Shown here in pieces: positions 1-7,675 of a stretch of 15,573 nucleotides of DNA. This DNA is from Paenibacillus sp. FSL H7-0331 (lineage in GTDB: Bacteria > Bacillota > Bacilli > Paenibacillales > NBRC-103111). The stretch lies in contig NZ_MRTH01000072.1 in NCBI RefSeq assembly GCF_001956045.1, positions 1 to 15,573 of the forward strand. The letters are read 5' to 3'. Made by a program: the position numbers and the translations under genes. The notes under the pieces are model-generated. The model saw only the letters and a program-made list of their open reading frames with translations. It had not been told where the DNA came from and made no database searches. Position 1 is the stretch's first letter. Every line of letters starts with the position of its first letter.

Positions 1-50
1 TACCTATATTATACAACATTAACGCGGTGCTGTCTTAAACAATTCAGACA

Positions 51-83
51 TAAAGAAGGCTATCGAGACTTTCTCGACAGCCT
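51..83 (-). terminator. Rho-independent terminator behind the tRNA-like gene
   Basis: Read on the minus strand, 83-72 and 68-57 form a 12-bp stem (one G-U pair) closed by a 3-nt loop, followed by TCTTTA. The G-U pair becomes an A-C mismatch if read on the plus strand, so the structure fits minus-strand transcription, the direction of the tRNA-like gene at 117-192. It would end that transcript about 35 nt after the CCA end. Confidence 0.7.
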
Positions 84-85
84 GA

Positions 86-103
86 AACCTCCTTTCGGAG
101 GTT
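86..103 (-). other. Small hairpin with GAAA tetraloop
   Basis: A perfect 7-bp stem (AACCTCC/GGAGGTT) encloses a GAAA loop when read on the minus strand. It lies between the tRNA-like gene and the terminator at 51-83. It may be part of the tRNA 3' trailer or a second terminator stem. The GNRA loop again favours the minus strand. Confidence 0.5.
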
Positions 104-116
104 CGATGATAATGTT

Positions 117-192
117 TGGTGGAAACTATCGGGATCGAATCGATGACCTCTTGCATGCCAGTGACGCGCTCTCCCAGCTGAGCTAAACCACC
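117..192 (-). tRNA. tRNA-Ala(GGC)-like gene, probably a pseudogene
   Basis: The minus strand gives exactly 76 nt in tRNA layout: 7-nt acceptor arm, TA, intact D stem GCTC/GAGC with loop AGCTGGGA, 7-nt anticodon loop CTGGCAT (anticodon GGC, U33 present), variable loop AGGTC, T loop TTCGATC and an encoded CCA. The D arm and loops are typical of bacterial tRNA-Ala. Several helices are damaged. The anticodon stem CGTCA/GCAAG has only two of five pairs. Position 3:70 is U-U, so the G3-U70 alanine identity pair is absent. The nearly universal G53-C61 pair is A-C. The gene could be a relic, or a divergent tRNA whose sequence I misjudge. It stands alone, with a terminator downstream at 51-83. Confidence 0.7.
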
Positions 193-431
193 TACTACCA
201 AAAAACAATACTTTGAGCAATTCCGTTTACGAGAGCATATACAAAAGAAGCCCTCGGGTTGATCCCGTAACTTCGGTTGCATTCGTAGCTCAGGTTGTTC
301 AGGTTACTCACCGGTATCACCTTCTCTTCTTGCTTCTTAGGCCATTTTAATAAGATGTCCACAAAACAGGTTACAATTCTATTATGCGAGCTCCATTTTC
401 TAAAGATCCTATATTTACGTTGAACAATAAC
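193..431. other. Intergenic stretch, no recognised gene
   Basis: This lies between the tRNA-like gene and the terminator of the SLH gene. A 55-codon frame with a GTG start is open on the minus strand from 362 to 195, ending just before the tRNA. It has no convincing ribosome binding site at its first codon and no similarity I recognise. I see no clear tRNA promoter. Confidence 0.4.
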
Positions 432-469
432 ACAATCTTAGAAAGTGCACATGCACCTTCTAAGATTGT
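432..469 (-). terminator. Rho-independent terminator of the SLH protein gene
   Basis: An almost perfect 38-nt inverted repeat (18-bp arms at 432-449 and 452-469) lies 18 nt beyond the stop codon of the SLH gene. On the minus strand the single non-Watson-Crick position is a G-U pair, and the stem is followed by TATTGTT. Read on the plus strand the same position is an A-C mismatch, so it serves the minus-strand gene. Confidence 0.85.
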
Positions 470-486
470 TTGACGATAATGGTAAC

Positions 487-3400
487 CTACTTGCTTTTTT
501 GTGCCAGCATATTGAGGAGAACCGTTACAGCCTCAGCTCTTGTAGTGTGGTCTTGAGGCGCGTACTCGTTTGCCCCTTTTCCTTGTACAATGCCAGCTTG
601 CTTCACGTAAGCAACACTGCCCTTTGCCCACGCTGGAATGCTCCTATCATCTGCAAAGCCCGTTGCGACATTGGCTTCGCTTTGCTGACCTCGTGCATTG
701 GCCAATAAAACGGCCATCTCAGCACGTGTAATTTCTGTATCAGGACGGAAACTTCCATCCTCATATCCGTAAATAATTCCTGCTTGTACCGCCTGCGCGA
801 CCGCTTTCTGCGCCCAGGTTCCGATCTTCGCTGTGTCGATGAAACTCAGCTTCGTTCCTTCTCCTTGCAGTTTCAATGTGTTCATCAGCATCACGGCAAA
901 TTCCGCGCGCGTCACGGTGTGATTCGGCTTAAACGTCCCATCTGGATAGCCTGTAACGATTGCACCGCTTACCGCGTGCTTGATGTTGGCCTCTGCCCAG
1001 TGTCCCATAATATCCGTAAAGGTGAGACTCGGTTTCGGTTCTGTTGAAGCCGTTTCGCTTACCGCGAATACCGCAAATTTCGTAAAGTGATTAACTTCTA
1101 CCGTTATGGTCGAGCCGTTAACCTTGCTGCCCTCGACTTCCACCCATACGTTCTTTATTTCGTCATAGTAGAATATGGCTGCCCTTTGAAGGCTGCTTAC
1201 ACTTTCAGGATCAAAAGTTAAGGTTAGCGTGACCGGTTTATTGAAATTGTCCGGGAAGTTTTTCATAATCTCAAAGATCGAACTAACTAGAACGTCTTGA
1301 TTCATGAGTAGACTTTGTATGTCCAGTACTTTATCTATTGTGATCTTCAATTCTTTGTCCGTTACATCGGTAGGGATAACGATCGTGATCCCCTCTCCCA
1401 AACTCACCATGCCATTTTTGCCAATAGGAAGCGTTAATATACCATCCGTGGAGGTCAGCGTATTGTCACTTGAGGAGGTTGATCCACCGCTGTTATTGCT
1501 ACTACTATTGTTATTGGAGAATGCCCTCGGTGTGACTTCATTAGAGACATCGGATGGAGCACTGCTGCCCTCACTATTGATCGTTTTCACCGTAAACGTA
1601 TAAGTCAAACCATTCGACAAGCCTGTTATCGTAATCGGGCTTGTTGTTCCTGTTACGATGGTGTTGCCAGGTGTTGTTGTTACCTCATACCCCGTGATCG
1701 CACTTCCGCCATTATCGGAAGGATCGTTAAAGCTGATGATAGCCTGACTGTTGCCTGCAGCTGCGGTTATGCCAGTCGGAGCCCCCGGAACGGTCTTTGG
1801 CATCGCGCTCACAATGTTGGAAGCCGCACTTTCTCCTCCCGCATTGATCGCCTTCACGACAAAATAGTACGTCGTGCCGTTGGTCAAGCCTGTCACCTTG
1901 TAGCTGTGAACTGAGCCGCTCACTGTGGCTACTTCGGTTCCATTTGTTGATGAATTCACACTTTTGTAGACTCGATAGCCTGTGGAATCGTTAACCGGCT
2001 TCCACGTGAGTGCCACCTGGGCATTGCCTGTTACAGGTGTTTCTAACACCGGTGATGTTGGTATTGGACCTTGAGGTGTTGCGCTCACAATGTTGGAAGC
2101 CGCACTTTCTCCTCCCGCATTGATCGCCTTCACGACAAAATAGTATGTTGTGCCGTTGGTCAAGCCTGTCACCTTGTAGCTGTATACTGAGCTGCTAACT
2201 GAGGCCACTACGGCTCCATTTGTTGATGAATTCACACTTTGGTAGACTTTATACCCTGTAGAATCGTTGACCGGTTTCCATATGAGTACTACCTGGGCAT
2301 TGCCTGCTACAGGTATCTCAAACACCGGAGCTGTAGGTGTGGGAGCTTGTGGTATTGCAATCACTTCATTGGAAGCTTCACTTAATCCGCCTGGATTGCC
2401 AGCTTTAATGATAAAATAATAAGTCGCACCATTGTTCAAGTTTACTGCATCGTACTTGTATACGGAGCCGCTTACGGTCGCAATCTTGCTACTATATTCA
2501 CCCGATTTAGTGCTAACAAAGATATGATAATTCGTCACATCATCCATCGGTACCCAACTAAGGCGCACTTGCGCATTACCGGGAACTGCGGACGTTACTT
2601 GGGGTGCTCCTGGTGTTGATATTTGCGGCACCACTAACAGTTCATTGGAAACATCACTTTCTCGTTCAGCACGAACTGCCTTAATGACGAAGTAATAGGT
2701 AGTACCGTTACTAAGCTCTTCTGCCTTGTAGGTATAGACATTATCTCCAACAGTTGCAATTGGAGAACCATATGAACCAGCTGATGTACTGGAATAGATG
2801 CGATAATTCGTAGCCCTTTCGACCTTACTCCAGCTCAGGTTTACATAACCATTTCCGGCTATTGCCGATTGCAATTGAGGCTTGTTAAGTTCAGCCACAT
2901 TAACAGTCGCCGTTGCTTTGAATTCACCATTTGCGGTTTTAGCCGTGATGGAAGCTACGCCTAGGCCAATCGCAGTAACAAGCCCACTGTTATCGACGAC
3001 AGCAACATTTGCATTGCTTGAAGACCATTTCACTTTGTTGTTCGTGGTATTTGCTGGCATTACCACAGCCGTCAATGGCTCCGTTTCACCAGGGAGAAAG
3101 ACAAGAGCTGTTTTGTTCAAAGTAATGTTTTCTGGAAACACTTCTGGACCATAGACTTCAAACTCCCAGACGGAATAACCATATTGCGTAGCCCTTACGG
3201 TTCCGTACATTCTTACGTATCGGGCATCGGTCTGATTAAAAGTTATTTTCTCATATAAACCTTTACCAGTGGTTGTATTATACACGTTATTCCAGGTTTG
3301 CAAATCATTCGATACCTGAATTTGATAGCTTTTGGCGTAGGCAGTTTCCCAGTAAAGCCGTACCTCGTTAATAGATTTAATTGCTCCCAAATCCACATAA

Positions 3401-5250
3401 ATCCATCCTGGGTCGATGCCTCGTTTGGAACCGAAACGAGTTGACATATCTCCGTCAAATGCCCAAGGAGCGGTATCCACTGTACTGTCATTGGAAGAAG
3501 CGACCGCAGGTTGATTTAGGGCCAAATTCGTCTGTGGCCGAGGTTCCGGATTTTGAATCGGCTTAATGCTGATATCGCTATAATTATCCTTATTCGCGAA
3601 ATTCATCTCATATAAATTCGTTGCAGGCTCGGTTTTTCCCGGCATGTACACGTTTTCAAACGTTATCCCACTAATGGGTGCATCCGGCAACCCTTTTATT
3701 TTGGCAACACCCTCGCCAGCATCACGAACCTTAATATTTTTCACAGTAATTCCAGTGATTGAACCCACGCCCGAATTGCTGCCATTTACCGTGAACAAAG
3801 TCATCCAAGCGCTGTTATCTTCGTTGAAGCCACTAATATCTTCGACATCCATATTCTCAAATATTACGTTACTTACAGTGCCAGAGCCATATTTATGATG
3901 AATCGCAAATCCGACTGCTGCTTTATAGACGACTCCATCTCTAAAGATAATATTATTCTGATTCTGCATAACCCCTTGGCCAATTTTGAAGCCGTAGCAT
4001 AAGGTCCATGAGATCGCATCCTCAAAGAGGACATTACTCACAGGCTGTGGATTACCGGGCCAAGGTACTTTTCCAGAAGCAATGTCGGTCGTCTCTTTCC
4101 AAGATTTCGTCGAGAACGGATCATCCAGCGCAATCCCGATGGCATTTTTCACCACGACGTTCTGCGATTCGCAGACGTCGATACCATCATTTTCCCCCAT
4201 GCCCAAACTGTTAAAAAACTTCATATTCGTAAAACTTAGATCATGGGATCGAATAGGTGTAACAGCCCAAGAAGCAGATTCTCTGATGATAATCCCATCC
4301 ATTTTGAAGTTGGATGTCGCAATGGGCACAACCAGATTATTAATCATCCCTTTTCCATTTATAGATTTATCGGCATATAGGGCTGCGCCGTTCCCATCAA
4401 TTGTTCCGCGTCCATATAGCTTGATGTTCGTTGAATCAAAAGCTGTGGAGATCCACCAGGTTGCTGGCCTGCCCATTGAATCCTTGTACCAATGTTCTTT
4501 ATAGTCGGCCGTTTTTCCCGTTCCTATAAATGTTGATCCAGGCTGCATATAAAGCGCTGTATTACTTTTCAAAACCAGATTGCCAATATAATATTGCCCT
4601 GCAGGAATGTACACGACACCTTGGACGCTGTTCCCTGCATTTGTACCATAGTGGCTAGCATCGTCAATAGCTTGTTGAATGGCTGCAGTTCTAGCTTCAA
4701 CCCCCGTTTGACTCCCTGTGGGACTTACTTGATATGGGGATTGCCCTATATTGAATATACCTGCTCCCGTAGATGCGGGTATATCGGTTTCTGCAGGGTC
4801 AGCCGCAATGACGAGCCGTGTCTTCCTGCCGTTCATCGTGACAATCAAATATTCGTCTTTCTGCGTGGTGAACGTTAGGGTACGACCAACGATGCTGTCT
4901 GGTTGAATTCCAAGTTTCTTTGGGCTAATCTCGTACTCGTGAACTTTGTCCGTGTTTAGAATCGTAACCTCATAGGTAACCGGTCCATTAGACATAGAAA
5001 AGTTTGCATAATCATAATCGTCAAAAGCTTTGATTACAGGTATATCCACTCCGTTCGCCTTTAACGTGTAATTGACTGAAGCTGCATACTTCGCTGGTTG
5101 GTTGTAGGGAAATATCACTGACTTCGGCACTGCTGTGTCGCTTACAGGTGCTGCTGCAGCCTTCACGCTTGTCGACAGAGGGTTAAAAAGAACCCCTGCT
5201 GCAAAAACAACTGTCATGATCACACTGAACAACCGCTTGATTGTTGACAT
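487..5250 (-). CDS. S-layer-anchored multidomain beta-helix (GH28-like) protein, 1587 aa
   Basis: This is a secreted cell-surface protein, probably a polysaccharide-active enzyme. The start at 5250 is chosen because GGGAGG lies 10 nt upstream and a signal peptide follows directly (residues 1-32, ending VKAA). The frame stays open upstream to a GTG at 5391, which lacks these signs. Domains in order: an N-terminal beta module to about 160; a right-handed beta-helix about 160-570; an F5/8C (CBM32-like) module about 574-700; Big_2 about 706-787; five fn3 modules about 790-1240; a Ser/Asn-rich linker; a ZU5-like module ending with HFTKF; and three SLH repeats from about 1411 to the end. In the helix, END-G-I-D at 353-358 and DD at 376-377 match the three-Asp pattern of GH28, with the same 21-residue spacing. 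The usual HG motif reads CYG (Tyr419), so the substrate and even activity are uncertain. SLH repeats bind pyruvylated wall polymer. Confidence 0.9.
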   Translation of the reverse strand: MSTIKRLFSVIMTVVFAAGVLFNPLSTSVKAAAAPVSDTAVPKSVIFPYNQPAKYAASVNYTLKANGVDIPVIKAFDDYDYANFSMSNGPVTYEVTILNTDKVHEYEISPKKLGIQPDSIVGRTLTFTTQKDEYLIVTMNGRKTRLVIAADPAETDIPASTGAGIFNIGQSPYQVSPTGSQTGVEARTAAIQQAIDDASHYGTNAGNSVQGVVYIPAGQYYIGNLVLKSNTALYMQPGSTFIGTGKTADYKEHWYKDSMGRPATWWISTAFDSTNIKLYGRGTIDGNGAALYADKSINGKGMINNLVVPIATSNFKMDGIIIRESASWAVTPIRSHDLSFTNMKFFNSLGMGENDGIDVCESQNVVVKNAIGIALDDPFSTKSWKETTDIASGKVPWPGNPQPVSNVLFEDAISWTLCYGFKIGQGVMQNQNNIIFRDGVVYKAAVGFAIHHKYGSGTVSNVIFENMDVEDISGFNEDNSAWMTLFTVNGSNSGVGSITGITVKNIKVRDAGEGVAKIKGLPDAPISGITFENVYMPGKTEPATNLYEMNFANKDNYSDISIKPIQNPEPRPQTNLALNQPAVASSNDSTVDTAPWAFDGDMSTRFGSKRGIDPGWIYVDLGAIKSINEVRLYWETAYAKSYQIQVSNDLQTWNNVYNTTTGKGLYEKITFNQTDARYVRMYGTVRATQYGYSVWEFEVYGPEVFPENITLNKTALVFLPGETEPLTAVVMPANTTNNKVKWSSSNANVAVVDNSGLVTAIGLGVASITAKTANGEFKATATVNVAELNKPQLQSAIAGNGYVNLSWSKVERATNYRIYSSTSAGSYGSPIATVGDNVYTYKAEELSNGTTYYFVIKAVRAERESDVSNELLVVPQISTPGAPQVTSAVPGNAQVRLSWVPMDDVTNYHIFVSTKSGEYSSKIATVSGSVYKYDAVNLNNGATYYFIIKAGNPGGLSEASNEVIAIPQAPTPTAPVFEIPVAGNAQVVLIWKPVNDSTGYKVYQSVNSSTNGAVVASVSSSVYSYKVTGLTNGTTYYFVVKAINAGGESAASNIVSATPQGPIPTSPVLETPVTGNAQVALTWKPVNDSTGYRVYKSVNSSTNGTEVATVSGSVHSYKVTGLTNGTTYYFVVKAINAGGESAASNIVSAMPKTVPGAPTGITAAAGNSQAIISFNDPSDNGGSAITGYEVTTTPGNTIVTGTTSPITITGLSNGLTYTFTVKTINSEGSSAPSDVSNEVTPRAFSNNNSSSNNSGGSTSSSDNTLTSTDGILTLPIGKNGMVSLGEGITIVIPTDVTDKELKITIDKVLDIQSLLMNQDVLVSSIFEIMKNFPDNFNKPVTLTLTFDPESVSSLQRAAIFYYDEIKNVWVEVEGSKVNGSTITVEVNHFTKFAVFAVSETASTEPKPSLTFTDIMGHWAEANIKHAVSGAIVTGYPDGTFKPNHTVTRAEFAVMLMNTLKLQGEGTKLSFIDTAKIGTWAQKAVAQAVQAGIIYGYEDGSFRPDTEITRAEMAVLLANARGQQSEANVATGFADDRSIPAWAKGSVAYVKQAGIVQGKGANEYAPQDHTTRAEAVTVLLNMLAQKSK
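1805..2356 (-). repeat. Tandem 276-bp direct repeat encoding two near-identical fn3 modules
   Basis: Two consecutive 92-codon units (1805-2080 and 2081-2356) in the SLH gene are highly similar at DNA level. The first 65 bp are identical (1805-1869 and 2081-2145), followed after two mismatches by another identical run of 34 bp. The other fn3 modules of the gene are clearly more diverged. This indicates a recent in-frame duplication or gene conversion. Confidence 0.9.
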
Positions 5251-5391
5251 CTTCTCGTTGCCTCCCTTAATAATTTTGAGCTCATCATTGAGATACATGC
5301 TTTCGATCATAGGCCAAACTTTGGAATGATAGCGCTTCCCAATCTCGATAATATTCAATGATGGATTCTTCCTTCTTTGCAGACAAATCAC
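5251..5391 (-). promoter_or_regulatory. Leader of the SLH gene with in-frame upstream codons
   Basis: Forty-seven codons in frame with the SLH gene precede the chosen start, beginning at GTG 5389-5391. The segment is hydrophilic and would bury the signal peptide inside the protein, so translation from here is unlikely. It is best read as a 5' untranslated leader of about 150 nt. GGGAGG at 5261-5266 is the ribosome binding site for the start at 5250. Confidence 0.5.
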
Positions 5392-5414
5392 TGGTATTGT
5401 TCGTCCGACGATTC

Positions 5415-5423
5415 ATTATATCA
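5415..5423 (-). promoter_or_regulatory. Extended -10 promoter for the SLH gene
   Basis: The minus strand reads TGATATAAT, a perfect TATAAT with the TG of an extended -10 element. At 17 nt upstream only a weak -35 (TTATAG) is present, as is common with extended -10 promoters. Transcription would start about 155-160 nt before the start codon at 5250. Confidence 0.5.
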
Positions 5424-5740
5424 AGGTTTTCCTTTTGCTATAATGCGGTAAATTCAACTTTAAGGGCAGGAATCTGTAGATAATGAGTATTTATCCCATA
5501 AATGAGTTGAATATATCGGACTTAGACATAAAAAAACTGCCATATTTAAAAGGCGTAATAAGCACAAATCCATTCTTACATCACTCAAACCAGTTCAAAA
5601 GAGTTTCATAGATCACTGAATATAAAAAGTCATGTGTTCGACTCCGAGATAGCATCCCATACGACGGCTTGGAATAATTGGGTTAGAAGAGTTCACGTTT
5701 AACCACCTCCAGCTGATTCAGGAGGTAGTCTACTATATTT
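5424..5740. other. Intergenic stretch, no gene recognised
   Basis: AT-rich DNA between the SLH promoter and the decayed glucosaminidase. An inverted repeat ACCTCC/GGAGGT with a 10-nt loop lies near 5704-5726, just past the end of the decayed gene on the minus strand, but no T-run follows it in that direction. I see no coding frame of significance in either strand. Confidence 0.4.
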
Positions 5741-6195
5741 TCAGGCTGCTATTTGCAGCAGCTTGGCCGCGTAACCAGCATTTTGAAGGCACCGCGCAGC
5801 TCCTACATAATCTAACTACTTGCAGCAGCCGAAGAAGCCAGCTCGGGCATACCTGCCTTTATCTATCAGGAAGTTGCAGTGATCGATCACGCTGCCTTCC
5901 CAACTGTCATAGGTTCTGAAACCTCATACTTTTAGTCGTTTGGAACTCTTGTCCAGTCCCTTTGATGCCAAACAGATTATTACCAGGAGCAGCTGCACCC
6001 CATCCTGATTCGATAGCGAAAGAGGTCGGCTGTGTATGTCATATTCCGTCCTTGACGTACAGCATCGATAATATCACTCTGCAATATCTCCAATTCTGAC
6101 AGCTTGACTTCATAGGCGATATCATTCTGTGCTTCGGTCTGTCCGTTACTGCTAAGTCCCTTTTGAGAAATGCGAAGATTTGGCGTATTTTGCAT
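5741..6195 (-). pseudogene. Decayed glucosaminidase (FlgJ/LytD-type peptidoglycan hydrolase)
   Basis: Three pieces on the minus strand resemble the Glucosaminidase domain (PF01832), which cleaves peptidoglycan glycan chains. From 6017 the frame reads AIESGWG, containing the family's catalytic Glu, followed by APGNNLFGIKG. It ends at a stop after MRFQNL. After a frameshift near 5917 a second frame reads TYDSWEGSVIDHCNFLID. This runs into an in-frame TAG at 5816-5818 and continues as DYVGAARCLQNAGYA to TGA at 5741-5743. Both blocks match the family order and spacing. The open frame 6195-5980 upstream (71 codons, no ribosome binding site) probably represents the decayed N-terminal part, but I cannot match it to anything. 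The gene is non-functional as it stands. Confidence 0.8.
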
Positions 6196-6286
6196 GAATC
6201 GCGTTGTTGCAACGAATACTATCGTTATCTATTAATCGTTGTTTTACATATCTTTTAACTAAATATCTATATTTTTCACTTATTTT
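6196..6286. other. AT-rich spacer between two decayed genes
   Basis: Very AT-rich DNA lies between the divergent glucosaminidase and dehydrogenase relics. No ribosome binding site or clear promoter pair is seen. Confidence 0.4.
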
Positions 6287-6623
6287 GGTAAAAAAAATAC
6301 TTCTCGATCATTTATTTAACGAAGCCGGTTTTGCATCAAATACAAGTGGGTTCTATTGTTAATGCCGCATCTTAACGGCATACGAAGGAAACGAACTATT
6401 GATGGATTACTCTGCAACTAAGGGAGGGATCGTTGCTTTCACGCACTCCTTGTCTAAATACTTGCAAACCAAAGGCATATACATTAATGGCGTTGTTCCC
6501 GGTACCATCTGGAATCCGCCCATCCCGGCTTCTCTCCCTTCGGATCATGTGGCCAATTGGGGCGCGAAGACTGCAATGAAGCGGGAGGGACAACCTTATG
6601 AAATCGCACCCGCTTACGAATAA
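6287..6623 (+). pseudogene. Decayed short-chain dehydrogenase (YdaD/YhdF-like SDR), central to C-terminal part
   Basis: From about 6298 one frame reads YFSIIYLTKPVLHQIQVGSIVNAAS and stops at TAA 6373-6375. One base out of phase the protein continues as TAYEGNELLMDYSATKGG to 6623. SATKG contains the catalytic Tyr-x-x-x-Lys of SDR enzymes, and NGVVPGTIWNPPIP is the conserved PG motif after it. The order matches the glucose/ribitol dehydrogenase-like SDRs of Bacillus. The N-terminal nucleotide-binding half (Gly-rich motif) is missing. The C-terminus breaks off after EIAPAYE, where the family continues with about 40 more residues. The relic lacks a start, has a frameshift and is truncated at both ends. 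Confidence 0.85.
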
Positions 6624-6644
6624 GATGATGATGGAGCGAACAAA

Positions 6645-7675
6645 ATGACGAATAAAATGATCGATTTTATCAAATACAAAGGGGTTGTATGGAAAATCCC
6701 ATTAGCTTCAGCATTGTCATGGGAACTCGCGGAGTGGGCTGGCTCCAAACATCCGTACTTAGCCCCTTTGACGGTCATTTTGACTATCCAATTAACCGTC
6801 GACAAATCCATACAATTTGCATGGCAGCGTATTTGGGGACCATTGCCGGCGTTCTTTTCACTGTATTCATAGCACCGTATGTCGGCTTAAACGGCTGGAG
6901 TATAGGACTCCTCCTTCTCGTTGGGGCTCTCATAGTAATGTGGCTGAAATTGAATCATGCCATTTTTGTTCAAGTTGCTCTAAGCATTTTATTGGTTATG
7001 TACTTTCAAAGCAAGATGCCGAGCTACTCCCTTGATCGGATACGCGATACGATTATCGGCGCAGTTATTGCTATAGCGATCCATATCATGATTTTCCCTC
7101 CCGATTCCGTTAACAAAGCCCGAAAAAAGATGATACATTTCGCAGATCATTTATCCAACCACTTTATGAACTCTGCACTTTGGGTTAAAGAGGGCTGTTC
7201 CTCAAGTAAAACTCAAATCTTGCAAACAAAATTACAAACGTTATTCCAGGAGCTTCATCAAGCGACAACCGAGTTGGATAATGCGGAGCAAAGTTTGCGT
7301 TACAAACCGTTAGGAACAAAAAGACGTGCTAGCTTGCAAGAACTAACCCGGCAAATGAAACATCTTCGATCTGGTTATGCCAATCTTGCCGACATGATAC
7401 AAGTTTTTGCAAATTGGTCGGAAAGCGGCCATTTTGAGAAAGAAAATCAACGAATATGGGCTGTTCATTTAAACATGTTAGCGAACCTTGTAGAGCAATG
7501 GAAAAAAGTTTTAGATGATTCGAATGCAGTTAGCTCAGTTTCCAAAGAATCAGCTCTGCAAATTAAAGTGCCTACCCATATGGAGAACTACCAATACCCG
7601 CTTGCGTTATATATGAACGCGGAACAAGTTGTTCAAGATTTCCAAAATGCGGATGTTTCCAATAAAATCCTGTAA
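6645..7675 (+). pseudogene. Aromatic acid exporter family (ArAE/FUSC-like) gene with one frameshift
   Basis: The start at 6645 has GGAG 8 nt upstream. The first frame runs through WKIPLASALSW and YLAPLTVILTIQLTVDKS to QRIWG. At about 6839 the protein continues one base back as TIAGVLFTVF and then runs uninterrupted to 7675 (about 344 residues in total). The first 150 residues hold the hydrophobic segments typical of the ArAE_1 membrane domain (PF06081). The rest is a charged helical cytoplasmic domain like ArAE_1_C. Relatives are predicted to export aromatic carboxylic acids or similar compounds. The 3' end overlaps the convergent pucB-like gene by 43 bp. A missing base next to a run of four G may be a true mutation, a sequencing error or, less likely, a -1 recoding site. 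Confidence 0.85.

Noticed and set aside
19..282. 87-codon frame on the minus strand
   Set aside because: It reads straight through the tRNA-like gene; its LAQLGERV-type sequence is a known kind of artefact from translating tRNA-Ala.
195..362. 55-codon minus-strand frame ending just before the tRNA
   Set aside because: It starts with GTG without a ribosome binding site and resembles no protein family I know.
4082..4504. 140-codon plus-strand frame
   Set aside because: It is antisense to the beta-helix domain of the SLH gene, whose domains and signals are clear.
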